Shown here one piece after another: positions 11,187-21,470 of a DNA stretch of 64,000 nucleotides; position 1 is the stretch's first letter; every line of letters starts with the position of its first letter. A model generated the notes under the pieces. It saw only the letters and a program-made list of their open reading frames with translations. It did no database searches and was not told the DNA's origin. Source of the DNA: Udeniomyces pyricola (Eukaryota > Basidiomycota > Tremellomycetes > Cystofilobasidiales > Mrakiaceae). Both the position numbers and the translations under genes were made by a program. Location of the stretch: assembly GCA_039545295.1 (NCBI GenBank), contig BCIK01000017.1, positions 186,001 to 250,000 on the forward strand, given 5' to 3'.

Positions 11187-12764
11187 ATGCCTCTCGACCC
11201 CGTCGCTCACCTCACGTCTCAGGGTTGGAAAGGCAAGGGCACAGGTTCGTCCGTCCATTACGCCTGCCCACCCACTCCTCGTTGCTCTCCACCTCCCTTA
11301 CACTCCCAATATCACCCCTGCGCTTGCGTCCCGAGCAATCGAGCAATCTAAGCTGACCCCTCCACTTCCCATCTTGCCCCAAACCACCTCGGAATTCCCC
11401 TCAGGCTTCAAGCATGACTCTCTCAGCCGGCCCATTGCCGTCAAGATGAAGACGTCCTTGAACGGCGTCGGCAAGGATAGAGACGAGGCGTTTCCTTGTC
11501 AGTCTAAGATAGACATACATTCGATTGCTTCTCGACCAACAGACACCCATCTTGCCATATATCGCATTTTGTACACTGTAGCTGACGCGACCTTCAACCC
11601 ATCTGTTGACCCCTTTTCTGCGGCCCAAAAGTTTGGGATCAGTCAGTCTGCCTCTCAGCAGAGTCTGGTCAATTGTTGCTTGAGCCCGACCGATTACTGA
11701 CGTTCGATACATTTCTATTCTTCACCCCATGCTATGTTGATATCTACAGTGTCTTCTCCGCAGCTGCTAAATCCATCATTATTCCTGACCCTTCCTCCGA
11801 CGGCGATTCAGACGACGAAGATTCCTCTTCCCCCGATGCCCCTGTTACCTCTTCTTCGTCTTCCACCACCACCACCACCAGCGTCCCGAACCCTCTCATT
11901 GCGTCTCACCAGTTCCATCGAACCTCTACCGGCATCATTTCTCCTTTCGCACCTCAAGCCCCGTCTGCATACTCCTCACTCGCCCCTACGCCGCCGTCGG
12001 AAGACAGCAACGGTCTTCCTGCTGTCGGTCGCCTGTCGAGCGGACTCAACATGAGCATCATGGCGGGAGCCAAGAGGGAAGCAGCAAGGAGGGCGTTGTA
12101 CGAAGGATTCAACAGAGGTGGATGGGTGAAGCCTCATTGGGACGAAGCCAAGCCGGTCGTCGCAGTCGTCGAGAATGAGGTCTCAGAGACGAAGAAGAAG
12201 AAGGCCAAGAAGGACGCTTCGGCCGTTCCAGGAATCGTCGTCCAAGACCTCCTGAGACCGGCGATGAGCCTTGGACCTTCGTCGTCGGCCAACAAGAACT
12301 CCTCTGTTCCAAACTCGTCCAATATGACGGGTCTGATTAGTAACCCATTGGGCATCTCTTCGACCGACCTTACATCCACCACTTTCACCCCACTCGCTAC
12401 GTCTACCCCACTTGCGCTCGGAAAACAAAAGAAGTCGGCAGAGAAGGAATCAAAGGAGACCCGGAAGGCTCGGAAAGAGGTGGAAAAGGCGACTCGGCGA
12501 TTGAAGAAGGACAAGAGTCGCAGCAAGAAGGAGAAGGAACTGGCGGGAAAGTCCAGTAAGCGGAAGCGAGAGGATGTTGACGGAACGGACGAAGACGAGG
12601 CTGTCAAGGAAGTGGTGAAGAAGGTCAAGGAGAGTAAAGAGGAGAAACTGGCGAGGAGGGAGTTGAAGGCCAAAGAGAAGGAGGAGAAGAGGGTGAAGAA
12701 GGCGGAAAAGACGAAGAGAAAGGAGGAGAAAAAGGCGAAACAAGCGGCGGCGAAGGGAATATGA
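11187..12764 (+). CDS. G-patch domain protein of the GPATCH4/TMA23 type
   Basis: Probable nucleolar RNA-binding or helicase-cofactor protein. Four exons (11187-11244, 11405-11497, 11632-11641, 11750-12764) encode 391 residues. The N-terminal G-patch reads LTSQGWKGKGTGFKHDSLSR and is followed by NGVGKDRDEAFP. The third exon is only 10 nt and supplies FWD, giving PFWDHVFSAAAKSI; related proteins have an aromatic pair followed by a Phe and small residues here. Without the micro-exon the frame breaks, unless a weak donor at 11490 is used and FPFWDH is lost. The last exon holds an acidic Ser-rich linker (GDSDDEDSSS), a less conserved middle and a Lys-rich C-terminal helix typical of nucleolar proteins. 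Ribosome-biogenesis involvement is inferred from family resemblance. Confidence 0.88.
11632..11641 (+). other. 10-nt micro-exon of the G-patch gene
   Basis: TTTGGGATCA, flanked by AG (11630-11631) and GTCAGT (11642-11647). It enters with one carried base and leaves with two. Both neighbouring exons then stay in frame, and Phe-Trp-Asp plus the first two bases of a His codon are inserted. Confidence 0.8.
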
Positions 12765-13031
12765 TGCAGACTGCCGATGATTTGACGTGTGGAACTGGTG
12801 AGATGAGTCGGGACACGCGAAAGATGAGACAAAAAATTGATAATATAAAAATCTCATGGCCGGGCGGGCCGGTGAAATTACCGGCGAGATGATGATGTCG
12901 ATGATAGCTGTGGTTTGTCCCTTTAAATCGGTTCCATGTCTTTCTGGTCTACCACTTTCTCTTAGGATTGCGTCCCAATTCCGTACATACCTACCACCTT
13001 CCATCTCCTCCATCGCCATCTTGTCAGTCAG

Positions 13032-16000
13032 ATGGCCACTCCAGGCTGTCCGAACGCGACATCATCGTCTCTTCCCACCACCAAAGCCTCATCCCAACCC
13101 GACAGCCAACTTGAGCCATCGACACCAACTTCCCCAACCGATTCGTTGCTCCCCGTCTCCCTTCCTTCGACTTCTTCCTTCGACGACGCGTCACCCGATG
13201 ACGCGACTGCCTCGCTCTTCGTCTCGTCAAAAATCTCTCCCCCCACTCGTCCCAAAATTCGACCGCGAGGTGTCTCGTTGCCGGCGTGGCGCAACGCGGC
13301 TGGTACGGGAGGGGTACGCTTCCTGTTTCTTGTCACCCATTGGCCTTGCTTTGCGCCCTGCCCTGTCTGGTTCCTACTGAACAAACACGTCCTGACCCGG
13401 AGATCCAAACCTGTCGAATCTTTTTTTTTTCTCGCGCTTCATCTGCTCATAATGCCAAACACCTCCATCGTCATGCCATAGCCCTCCTTTCTCTCCTATC
13501 TTCCGACGGAATATGCCCTCCAAACGTTGCAAGCCCTCGACCTCCCTCTCCCCGCCTTTCCTCATCAGCTGACCTACACGAGCCTGCGAGCCAGTCTCCT
13601 CGCTCATATCGGCGAGCTTGAACGGAGAGTCAGAAGCTACTATGATGGAGAAGTCTCTGAGCCCGACGTGAGTGGGGATAGTGATGTGGGAGAGGGAACG
13701 ACTGGAGGATTGAGGAGACGGCGGACAACTGCGGCGACCCAAGGAAACGGAAATGGAAATGTGGACGACTCCGACTCAATTGCCGTCACCACTACATCTA
13801 TCCCGGCACCATCGAATAGGCCAAGCACGCCCAACGGTCACTTCGAAACGACCACCGAGCGGCATGGATCGACCAAGACCAAATCGCATGAGCGAAGTTT
13901 ATCTGACTTGGCCCTCAACGCAACGCCCGAGCTCATTCTCACCCATCTCGCCTCACTCCGTTCCGATGTCCTCTCCCACCTCCCATCGCTCTCTTCCTTC
14001 TCGAATTCACTTCAGTTACCTCCATCTCCCCAAGATCCCGATTCTCCGTCCGATGCTTCCCATCCTCCCGTCGATTCCCCGACCTCGCCGACCGATATGA
14101 TTGGTTCTTACCCCTTCTCCCTCGATGCGTTGCCGTCTTCAACCCTCTCCACCTTCCTTTCCACTCTACCTTCTCGTCTCGAGCAACTCCATCAGTCATT
14201 TCCTACCCTACCTGTCCCGACTCGCCCTTCCCTTCGGCATCGGCTTTCGATGACCGTTACCCCCCCGCAGTTCAATCTCCCTTCTCTCTCCCTCGCCGAG
14301 GACACAAAACTAGGATCAAGCGCCAAACAAATCTTTGAGATGCTCGATACGCTGTTGCCGAGAGAGAAAGAGGGAGAAGAAGAGGATGTAGGGGAAGAAT
14401 TGATGTTCCCAGTGTGGCCAAACCGGACACCGAGGCATTGGGATTCGGGTTTGGGGTCTAGAGAAAGCGGCGTAGAAGTGACAAGTGCCAAAACTCAACT
14501 TAGAACAGTCAAAGATAGACATCAACCGGACCAAGGCAATCCAGTGGACAACCTCGGGGACATCTCACTTGAAGAGAACGGGCAGAAACAACTTCCCGTT
14601 CACGCCGATCTGTCCGAAACGATCAACAGTGGTTCACCCCCTCCCTCATCTGTCCCTCTTGACACACTTTCATCCGATTCTATACCTCCATCGAAGGCAG
14701 CGCCCGCTCATGTTGGTCGAGCTCGCAAACTCAGCCTCCTAGGTCCGACTATCGAAGAGGCCATAAAAAAGGCACGTGAATCATCAAACGGCTTGATCAC
14801 CTACGCGGATCTGCCAGGGTTATGGCAAAACAATGAATTCATTGTCGGATCGTATCGGTGAGTTGGTCTTTTTGAGGTTTTTGTTTGATCGTCTTGTCTT
14901 TTGTTTGTTTGTTTGTTTCTCTGCTTAAGTGTTGGTAGTCATGCGTCGGTTGTGTGATTGTTCTGTCTTTGGTCTCGGTCTGACGTCTACGATCCACAAT
15001 TCTTACGCAACTTGTCCCCACCCGATGATCCGACCAAGATTTATTCCGATTGAAGATTGGCAACGCCTCGTGCGATCCCTCTTTCAGCTTCACAACGAGA
15101 CATGTTCGTACCTCTTTTTTCTTCTTCTCATCTTCTCCACTTGGCCTCTTGCTCGGCTTCCCGAAGAGTCAAACCAATCTCTCAGCTGACTCTTCCATCA
15201 TCCAAAACCTCAACTGTCTTTCCTATCCTACCTTGGTGGATCTCCCCTCTCCCCCTTCCCCCTTCCCCCACCCACCTCAAACAGATAACATCCACTCGCA
15301 CCTCATCTCCTCCTTCATCGTCCTCTTCTCTATTCCTCTCGCCATCTACGCCTCCCCTTTTGCCTCCCTCATCCCATCTCATCTCTCCTCCTCCATACAG
15401 ACGCTCGAGAACCCCCTGTCGATGACTTCCATCAGCGGACCCTCAACGTTCGACACCATTGTCCTTTGCATCTTCTTGTTGGCGGCGTTCAAGGTGCGTC
15501 TGGTCGTTATCTCTTGCCATAACTCTTCAGCTCAACCATTAGTCTTACTCGAAAAGGGACGGACACAGGGAGACACGGATCATTTGGAGTATCAACTGAA
15601 ACCAACCAATTTTTCTTTCTTACCCCCTATTCCGTATCTCCCTTCCCTGCTCACATTCATATCCATACCACCCTCACCACTAGTGTTTGTTCTGCTCGGC
15701 CCTATGGCATCTCTTTGCCGGATGCTCAACGAAACGTTATTTTCTAACGTTTGCTTGTGTCGTTCGTCCCTCGATTTTTGGTCTTTTTCCATCTTATCCC
15801 TTTTCTTTTGTTTCTCGTTTTTCCTCTTTTCTTCTTCTTCTTCTTCTGCTTGTTCTGTGAGACAGCGACGACGAGGTAAAGAGTGGACCCGAAACTGATC
15901 TTTCTTTCGCCCTTCTTTTCTTCGATTTCTGGTCTGTTGTGCTGTTTTGAACGGATAGGATTACCTCGGGATCGCATGTGAGTCTCTCATTCCATTTTTT

Positions 16001-17196
16001 TCAATTCTTTCGTATGCCAGCCACACGTTCTCCCACCATCCTTGCCCCTTGCGTCCGTAAAGACATTGTCGTTCCATATTAACCCATGTTTCCATCTTTC
16101 TTTCTCTCTTCGCTTCCCCTGTGCTTCTCTCCCAACGCAGGGCTTATCGCCGCGTCCGTCAACACCGTCGTTTACTTTGGGTTCTATTGCCATCCAACGC
16201 CTCTGGCCATCTATGGCTCGCTCAACATTGCCGTCGGGGTGAGTTCACATAAATAAAAAAAATCACGCTCCCTCCTCCTCATGTATGCTGGGAGATTACT
16301 TGTTTCTTCTTGCCTCGCTTGTTTTAGCATGTTCTACTGGTTCGGATGAGAAGATTGGTTGGGTAACTTACCATATCGTCTCCCCCTTCGTCCTACATAC
16401 TATCGTCCCCCTCTCCGCCTCACTCACTCCGGGATATGTTTCGAATCAAATAGATAGCGGGCTCGATCTTACCATTCCAGACGTTCTTTAACGAACGCAA
16501 AAACAAAGTGTGTTGTGACTTCTTCGTTCGCTCTCGCTTCCCTTCTCTCTCCTTTCCTCTCTCCTTCCAACGTGCTTCTTCTGCTCCGCTGCCTTCTGAC
16601 CTTTGTTTCGCCTTCTCCGACCTACCCATCATGTCCTTCCTTTCATCTTCCCCCTCCCTTCTCCAAAAAAAAAACCAATTCCGTCCTGCTTGCCTTGCGA
16701 TTCCCCAGCATCTCCGCATCGCTTTCTTCCTCTCCATGGCCCTCTCCGCCCTCGCCCCCATCGCCCACATGACCCTCCTCAACGGGTTTCATCCAACCCG
16801 TCATTTCCTTCGACCCATGGTCCCGATGATCATCAGTTACTTCTTCGGCCTCTGGTTCTACGCCAAGCACTTCCCTGAATCCAAATGGCCAGGCGTCAGT
16901 CATTTTTTTCTTCTTCTTCTCTGCAATCGTTCTTTCTTTCTTTCTCTCTCGCTCCTCGTTTTGTCTTATTTCATCTTTGTTTGGCTGTCCTGATATCTTC
17001 TCTTCTGTCCTTACGTTCATCTTTCCTCATCTCCATCTCATCCCCTTGATCATCATAGGCCTTTGACCGTTTCGGCGCGAGCCACAACATCTGGCATTCC
17101 GCCATTTGCGTCGCCATCTGCTGTCACTACCTCGGCGTGCTCGAGATGTACCGGACCAAAGAGGCGTATTCGTGTGCTCGAATGATTGTTGGGTAG
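13032..17196 (+). CDS. PAQR/haemolysin-III-family membrane protein with long N-terminal extension
   Basis: Seven-helix family that includes adiponectin receptors and yeast IZH proteins; members are thought to act as zinc-dependent lipid hydrolases or receptors. Ten exons (13032-13313, 13482-14857, 15039-15103, 15285-15493, 15684-15761, 15959-15977, 16141-16238, 16454-16507, 16709-16894, 17059-17196) give 834 residues. The conserved core starts near residue 525 (LPGLWQNNEFIVGSYRFIP, then HNETYNIHSHL). The three metal motifs are visible: CSALWHLF, VDYLGIAW and SHNIWH (HxxxH). About 525 N-terminal residues are Ser/Pro/Thr-rich and probably cytosolic, which is long for the family. The Asp motif is carried by a 19-nt exon. 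The exon 5 donor is GTTCGT; the alternative splice I considered is given under rejected items. Confidence 0.92.
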
Positions 17197-17810
17197 GACT
17201 CAGGTAGGGAAGATCCCCGGTTGTTTAGTTGTTGGGGAGGTTGGGTTTGGGGTGGGCAAGAGCGAAGGGGGAGGGGTGTGTGTGTTTCTCTTTATCGATT
17301 TTTTTTTTTTTTTTGGGGCGTGGTTGGGTTGGATTGGAAGGGTGGAAGTTTGGGAGTCAGTTGCATTGGAACGCTGTATTGCAGGGCTGCATCTCACGCA
17401 TCATGTCAGCCGTATGGAATAGAAATTCAAGTCTGCTCCGTCTACGGATCGACTAATTGAGTGCGACGTTAGACGTACAAGTGGACATATGTAGTACTGG
17501 CAACCTGAAGACATCAAGTAGAGGATTGATTGACATGCGTTCGCCATGAGAGTATTGTTGATCATGTACAATATGATATGGGCGTTTACTAACTTATTAA
17601 TTAATTTCCATCATGTGGAGGTGACGTTTGATGACTGGTGATCGATTGAACTTTAAGAGGCGCTTCGAGCTTTCAGCCTCGGCGCTCGGCCTCTTCTTCT
17701 TCCCACCAAGTCCCAGTCCCACTCGACCCCTTCCTTGACCTCTCTAACTGACCCATCTTCATCACCTTCGTCACCACATCGCTCCGCTTTCCTTCCACCA
17801 CAACGACGAA
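17197..17810. other. Intergenic region
   Basis: Contains a T run (17300-17313). The AT-rich part (17460-17650) is rich in ATG/CAT and TTAATTAA-like self-complementary words. The last 100 bases are the C/T-rich leader of the RING gene. No gene seen. Confidence 0.6.
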
Positions 17811-20800
17811 ATGCCTCAACACCCACCGCACCCAACACCTATTAGCCCTTCCTCTGCTTCCGATTCCACTGATCCTTCTCATCTTGCCTCCTCCGCCGAT
17901 ACCACCACTTCGACCACACGACCCTCTTCACCCCCCACCGGCGAGCCGCCCCTGGCTCTGTTGACCGAGCAAGAACGAGAGCAAGCAGGGAGGGCACTCG
18001 ATGCGTTGCTAGATCAGGGCTTCGCTGCCGCTGCGTTTGGAGGCGGTCAGATGTTGGATGAACCAGGGGGAGATGACGGCGAACAAGCTCATGCCTCAAT
18101 TATGTCGGGGGTCGAGCCAGGGCTCGAGCTTCCAGGTCAACACGCGGGGGGTCCATCTTCAATGGTGAGTGTTTGAGGTCAATTCAGGCTGGAACCTTTG
18201 TATATGACTGCGCGAGTATGGGAATATGAGACACGAGGTAGGGGTCGAACGAGAGAGACAATGGGGACGAGCCCCTCTAGATGCTTACTAGCACGAGCCT
18301 TGGATGACTCATGACGACATCGTTCCTATCCTCACCTCATCTTTCCTTTCCTCTCACTTCTTCTTGACTTTGCTCTCACCCGCTCGTCATATACTCTGCA
18401 AACCAACACTAGCTCCGTCTGCCAGAGACGGATTCGAGTGATTGGGTTCTTATCGAGCGGGGTTCCCTGCTTGACGACTCGTCTACCGGTCCCGAGGCCA
18501 ATCGACGGCCCTCCCTTCCATCGGCTCCTCCACCGGCTTCAGCCTCTTCGACATCAGCAGCATTTCCCACCGCATCCGACCTACCCACAGCACCAACTTC
18601 ATCCTCAACTTCGATCCCAGCATCCCTATCCGCTCCCTTCTACACCTCCACCTCAAGCGTTCCCCCCGTTCGACCCCCTCTCGACGCCAATCCGCCTTCT
18701 GCCGACGGCACCAACTCACGTGACTCCTTCTATCGTGCTCTCGCTCAACAGTTTGGAGTGGACCCTTCTGCCATTCAGCGCTTCACCCAAGCATACTCTA
18801 GGCCTGCATCTCCACACCCTTCCGCTCCGAACCCCGATCCTGCAGCCTCGACTGAGGCAGCCTCCCAAGGCGAACTACCCTCCTCGACTCCCACAACGTC
18901 ATCGACGGGCAACCAGGAAACCGCCCCTACCAACTCGGCCTCTCAGCCACACGAAGCGATCATGGACGAGTTCCAACGCGTCCTCACCGATCAAATCACC
19001 GAGCAGATCATGGCTCAACTCATGGGCCGCGCGCCGTCCGGGCCAGCAGCAGCTTCGCCTCAAGGAGCAGCAACTCCATCAACAACTACGTCGACAGCAG
19101 CCAACACTGGCCAGAATGAATCGAATCCGGACCCGTCCGCCGATGAGGAGGCTGCTCCCTTGGCAGACGTTGGAGGAGGGCAGGAGGGCCAGGGCCAGCC
19201 ACTACCTCTTCCTACTGGCGGAGGCGGGTTCGGCTTCCCGGGTGGAGGGTTCTCGTTCGGATTCGGGATCCCTTTGATCGGCATGTTTCCGGGTGGAATG
19301 GTATCGATGGGTTATACTTTGAACGCGGGGATGCAAGAAATGCTGAGGCAGGCTCTTGGTGGCGGTAGTGCTGGTGAGAGCGATGCGGATGGTGAGGTTG
19401 AGGGTGGTAGGACCGAGGGTTCTGCTGACCAACAACAAACCACCAACGACCAGGGACAAGGTGTCAACCCACTTGAGGGTTCTAGCCGATCTGACAACGC
19501 TGCGTCTCCTGCCAACGAGTCGTTACCCCAGACTGAGCCCGGACCTACGACGGCACCTTTCAATGGCACCCAGAACGCCCCTCAAGTTCCTCCAGCCATC
19601 AGCAACCTCCTCCAACGGTTCTTCGCATCACTTCAGAACAATGAACCTCCGACGGCTCCTGCTGGAGGTCCCACCACTGGGGGCCCTTCTAACCCCTCTG
19701 ACCCTAATGCCCCTCCTCGACCAACTCGACCTGGGTCTCATCCGTCTCATCCCATCATCATTACCCTCACCTTTGGCCCACCCCCCTCGCTTTCGGATGA
19801 TACGATGCCCGACCCTGTCCGAGCGGCCGAGCTTATCGCCGCCCTGGATCATCCTGACCGGGGCCTTGTTGAGCGGCTCGACCGAGGGCTTCGTCTCGAA
19901 GAACAGGAGCGCTCAGGTACCGATGGCGGGGAAGAAGGTGGTGCGAAATGTGGCATCTGCTTGGAAGATCTCTTAAGCTATGTTCGAGAAGAAAAAAAGG
20001 AAAAATCCGATGAAGATCAAGAGATGGATGGAAGGAATGGGGAGGAGAATAGAATTCGATCCTTACCTTGCTCCCATGCTTTCCATGAGGGATGTCTTCG
20101 CCCTTGGCTCGAGAGTCATACCTCTTGCCCCTCGTGTAGGTTCGATCTCGATCCACTTTCGACCACCCATCGCTTCAACCGTGCTCCACCCATGACAACT
20201 GGACCCGTCCGATCCAATACCCCTCTGACCTCGAACGGCAATGTCAACGCTCGTCGTGTTGCTACCGGCGTATCAAGTTCCAGTGGCAGTAGCAATCTTG
20301 ATCCAATCAACCAACCGACCCGCTCTGGGTCTGGTAATTCGACTCCATCATCCTCTGCTAACGCCAGAATGCAAAGTCATCCTTACTCGCGACCCTCGAC
20401 CAGACCGCCTTCTCCTGCGCAACATCCCGTCACGACTGCTAATTCGACCGCGACTCGTGCAATTCCAATCAGCCAAGGATCAGTCCCTGCTGAAACCACG
20501 TCTCGCATCTCAGCTACTCCTTCCCTCCCAGATGCTACTGATGATGGCCAACCCGGTCCGTCTCCTTCCGGTCTTCCGCCTCGTCAGGCGCCTCACTTCC
20601 TCATCCTGCCTCACCGACCCGATCAGGCCCCTCCTCATCAGCCACGTCCCTCTACTTCTGACCCAACGCCACCTGTCACTCGCTATACCCCACCCGCGCC
20701 GCGTCTGACACTCCTCGACCGAGTCCTCGCTCTCGAAGCGACGCACCACCTTCGCTGCTCCTTACCCACCTGCGAATTTGCTCCGGACAATGCGTCCCCA

Positions 20801-21470
20801 TGTGGATACGGGCAGGAGATCGAACATGGGATGGGCAAGAAACGGATGGTTAGTCTCGTCAAGGGTGAAGATCGAAACTCCCCGCCGGCGAATGACGAAG
20901 AGCGAAAAGAGGGGGATCAGGAAGCATCGTCGTCTGGTGGGGATGTCGGGGTTGAAAAGGGATTTGTTTGGGAAGGTTGTAAGCATAGGTACCACTGTGC
21001 GTGCTTGAGGACGAGCGTTAGGGTACAAGGGATGCCAGTCGAGATGCATGTCGAGGAAGGGGTGGAAAGAATCGCGTTGGCGTGTCCGGTTCGAGGATGT
21101 AGGGGCTATGGATGGATCGCCAAGGCTGATTGGGAAGACGGGGAAGAAGGTGGGGTCGAAGGTGACTTTGATGGAAAGGTACGTTTGGTCTTTGTTCTTT
21201 TTTTTCTTCTTCCTCTTTCCTGTTGTTTCCTGGTCTTGCTTCTCACGTCGTGATTAACCGAATTCCTGGCCCTATGTCTCTCCCCCCTCTTTTCCACACG
21301 CAATCCAGTCTACGACGCATGTCACGTCTATGCACGTCGATACCGCGTTCTCGACCGACTCCCCCGCCGTCGTTTGTGACACCCAATCCGGGTCAAACAA
21401 CTCAGCCGAGACTTCACCTATGACAACCCGACCAACTCATGGATCCCATGACGAGCTGGATCTCGATTAA
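17811..21470 (+). CDS. RING-H2 E3 ubiquitin ligase with a second Cys/His cluster
   Basis: Three exons (17811-18164, 18413-21178, 21309-21470) give 1093 residues. A RING-H2 finger near residues 630-692 reads CGICLEDL, a charged loop of about 35 residues, then PCSHAFHEGCLRPWLESHTS and CPSC. The loop between Cys pairs 1 and 2 is longer than usual. A second zinc-type cluster lies at about 900-1010: CSLPTC, a long acidic insertion, CKHRYHCACL and CPVRGC; I cannot name it. The rest is low complexity, rich in Ser, Pro, Gly and Gln, with a Gly/Phe-rich patch (GGGGFGFPGGGFSFGFG) near residue 390. The family transfers ubiquitin from an E2 to substrates; the target is unknown. Intron 1 is 248 nt, long for this window. 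Confidence 0.88.

Noticed and set aside
11498..11749. Direct splice of G-patch exon 2 to exon 4 using GTTTCC at 11490
   Set aside because: It keeps frame but uses a weak donor and loses the FPFWDH segment that the micro-exon path restores.
12134..12832. 232-codon minus-strand ORF opposite the G-patch gene
   Set aside because: Phe/Ser-rich mirror of Lys-rich coding DNA.
15866..15875. Possible 10-nt micro-exon in the PAQR gene
   Set aside because: It has good splice borders and keeps frame, but puts Asp-Asp-Glu where a membrane helix is expected; extending exon 5 to 15761 gives TFACVDYLGI, which fits the family better.
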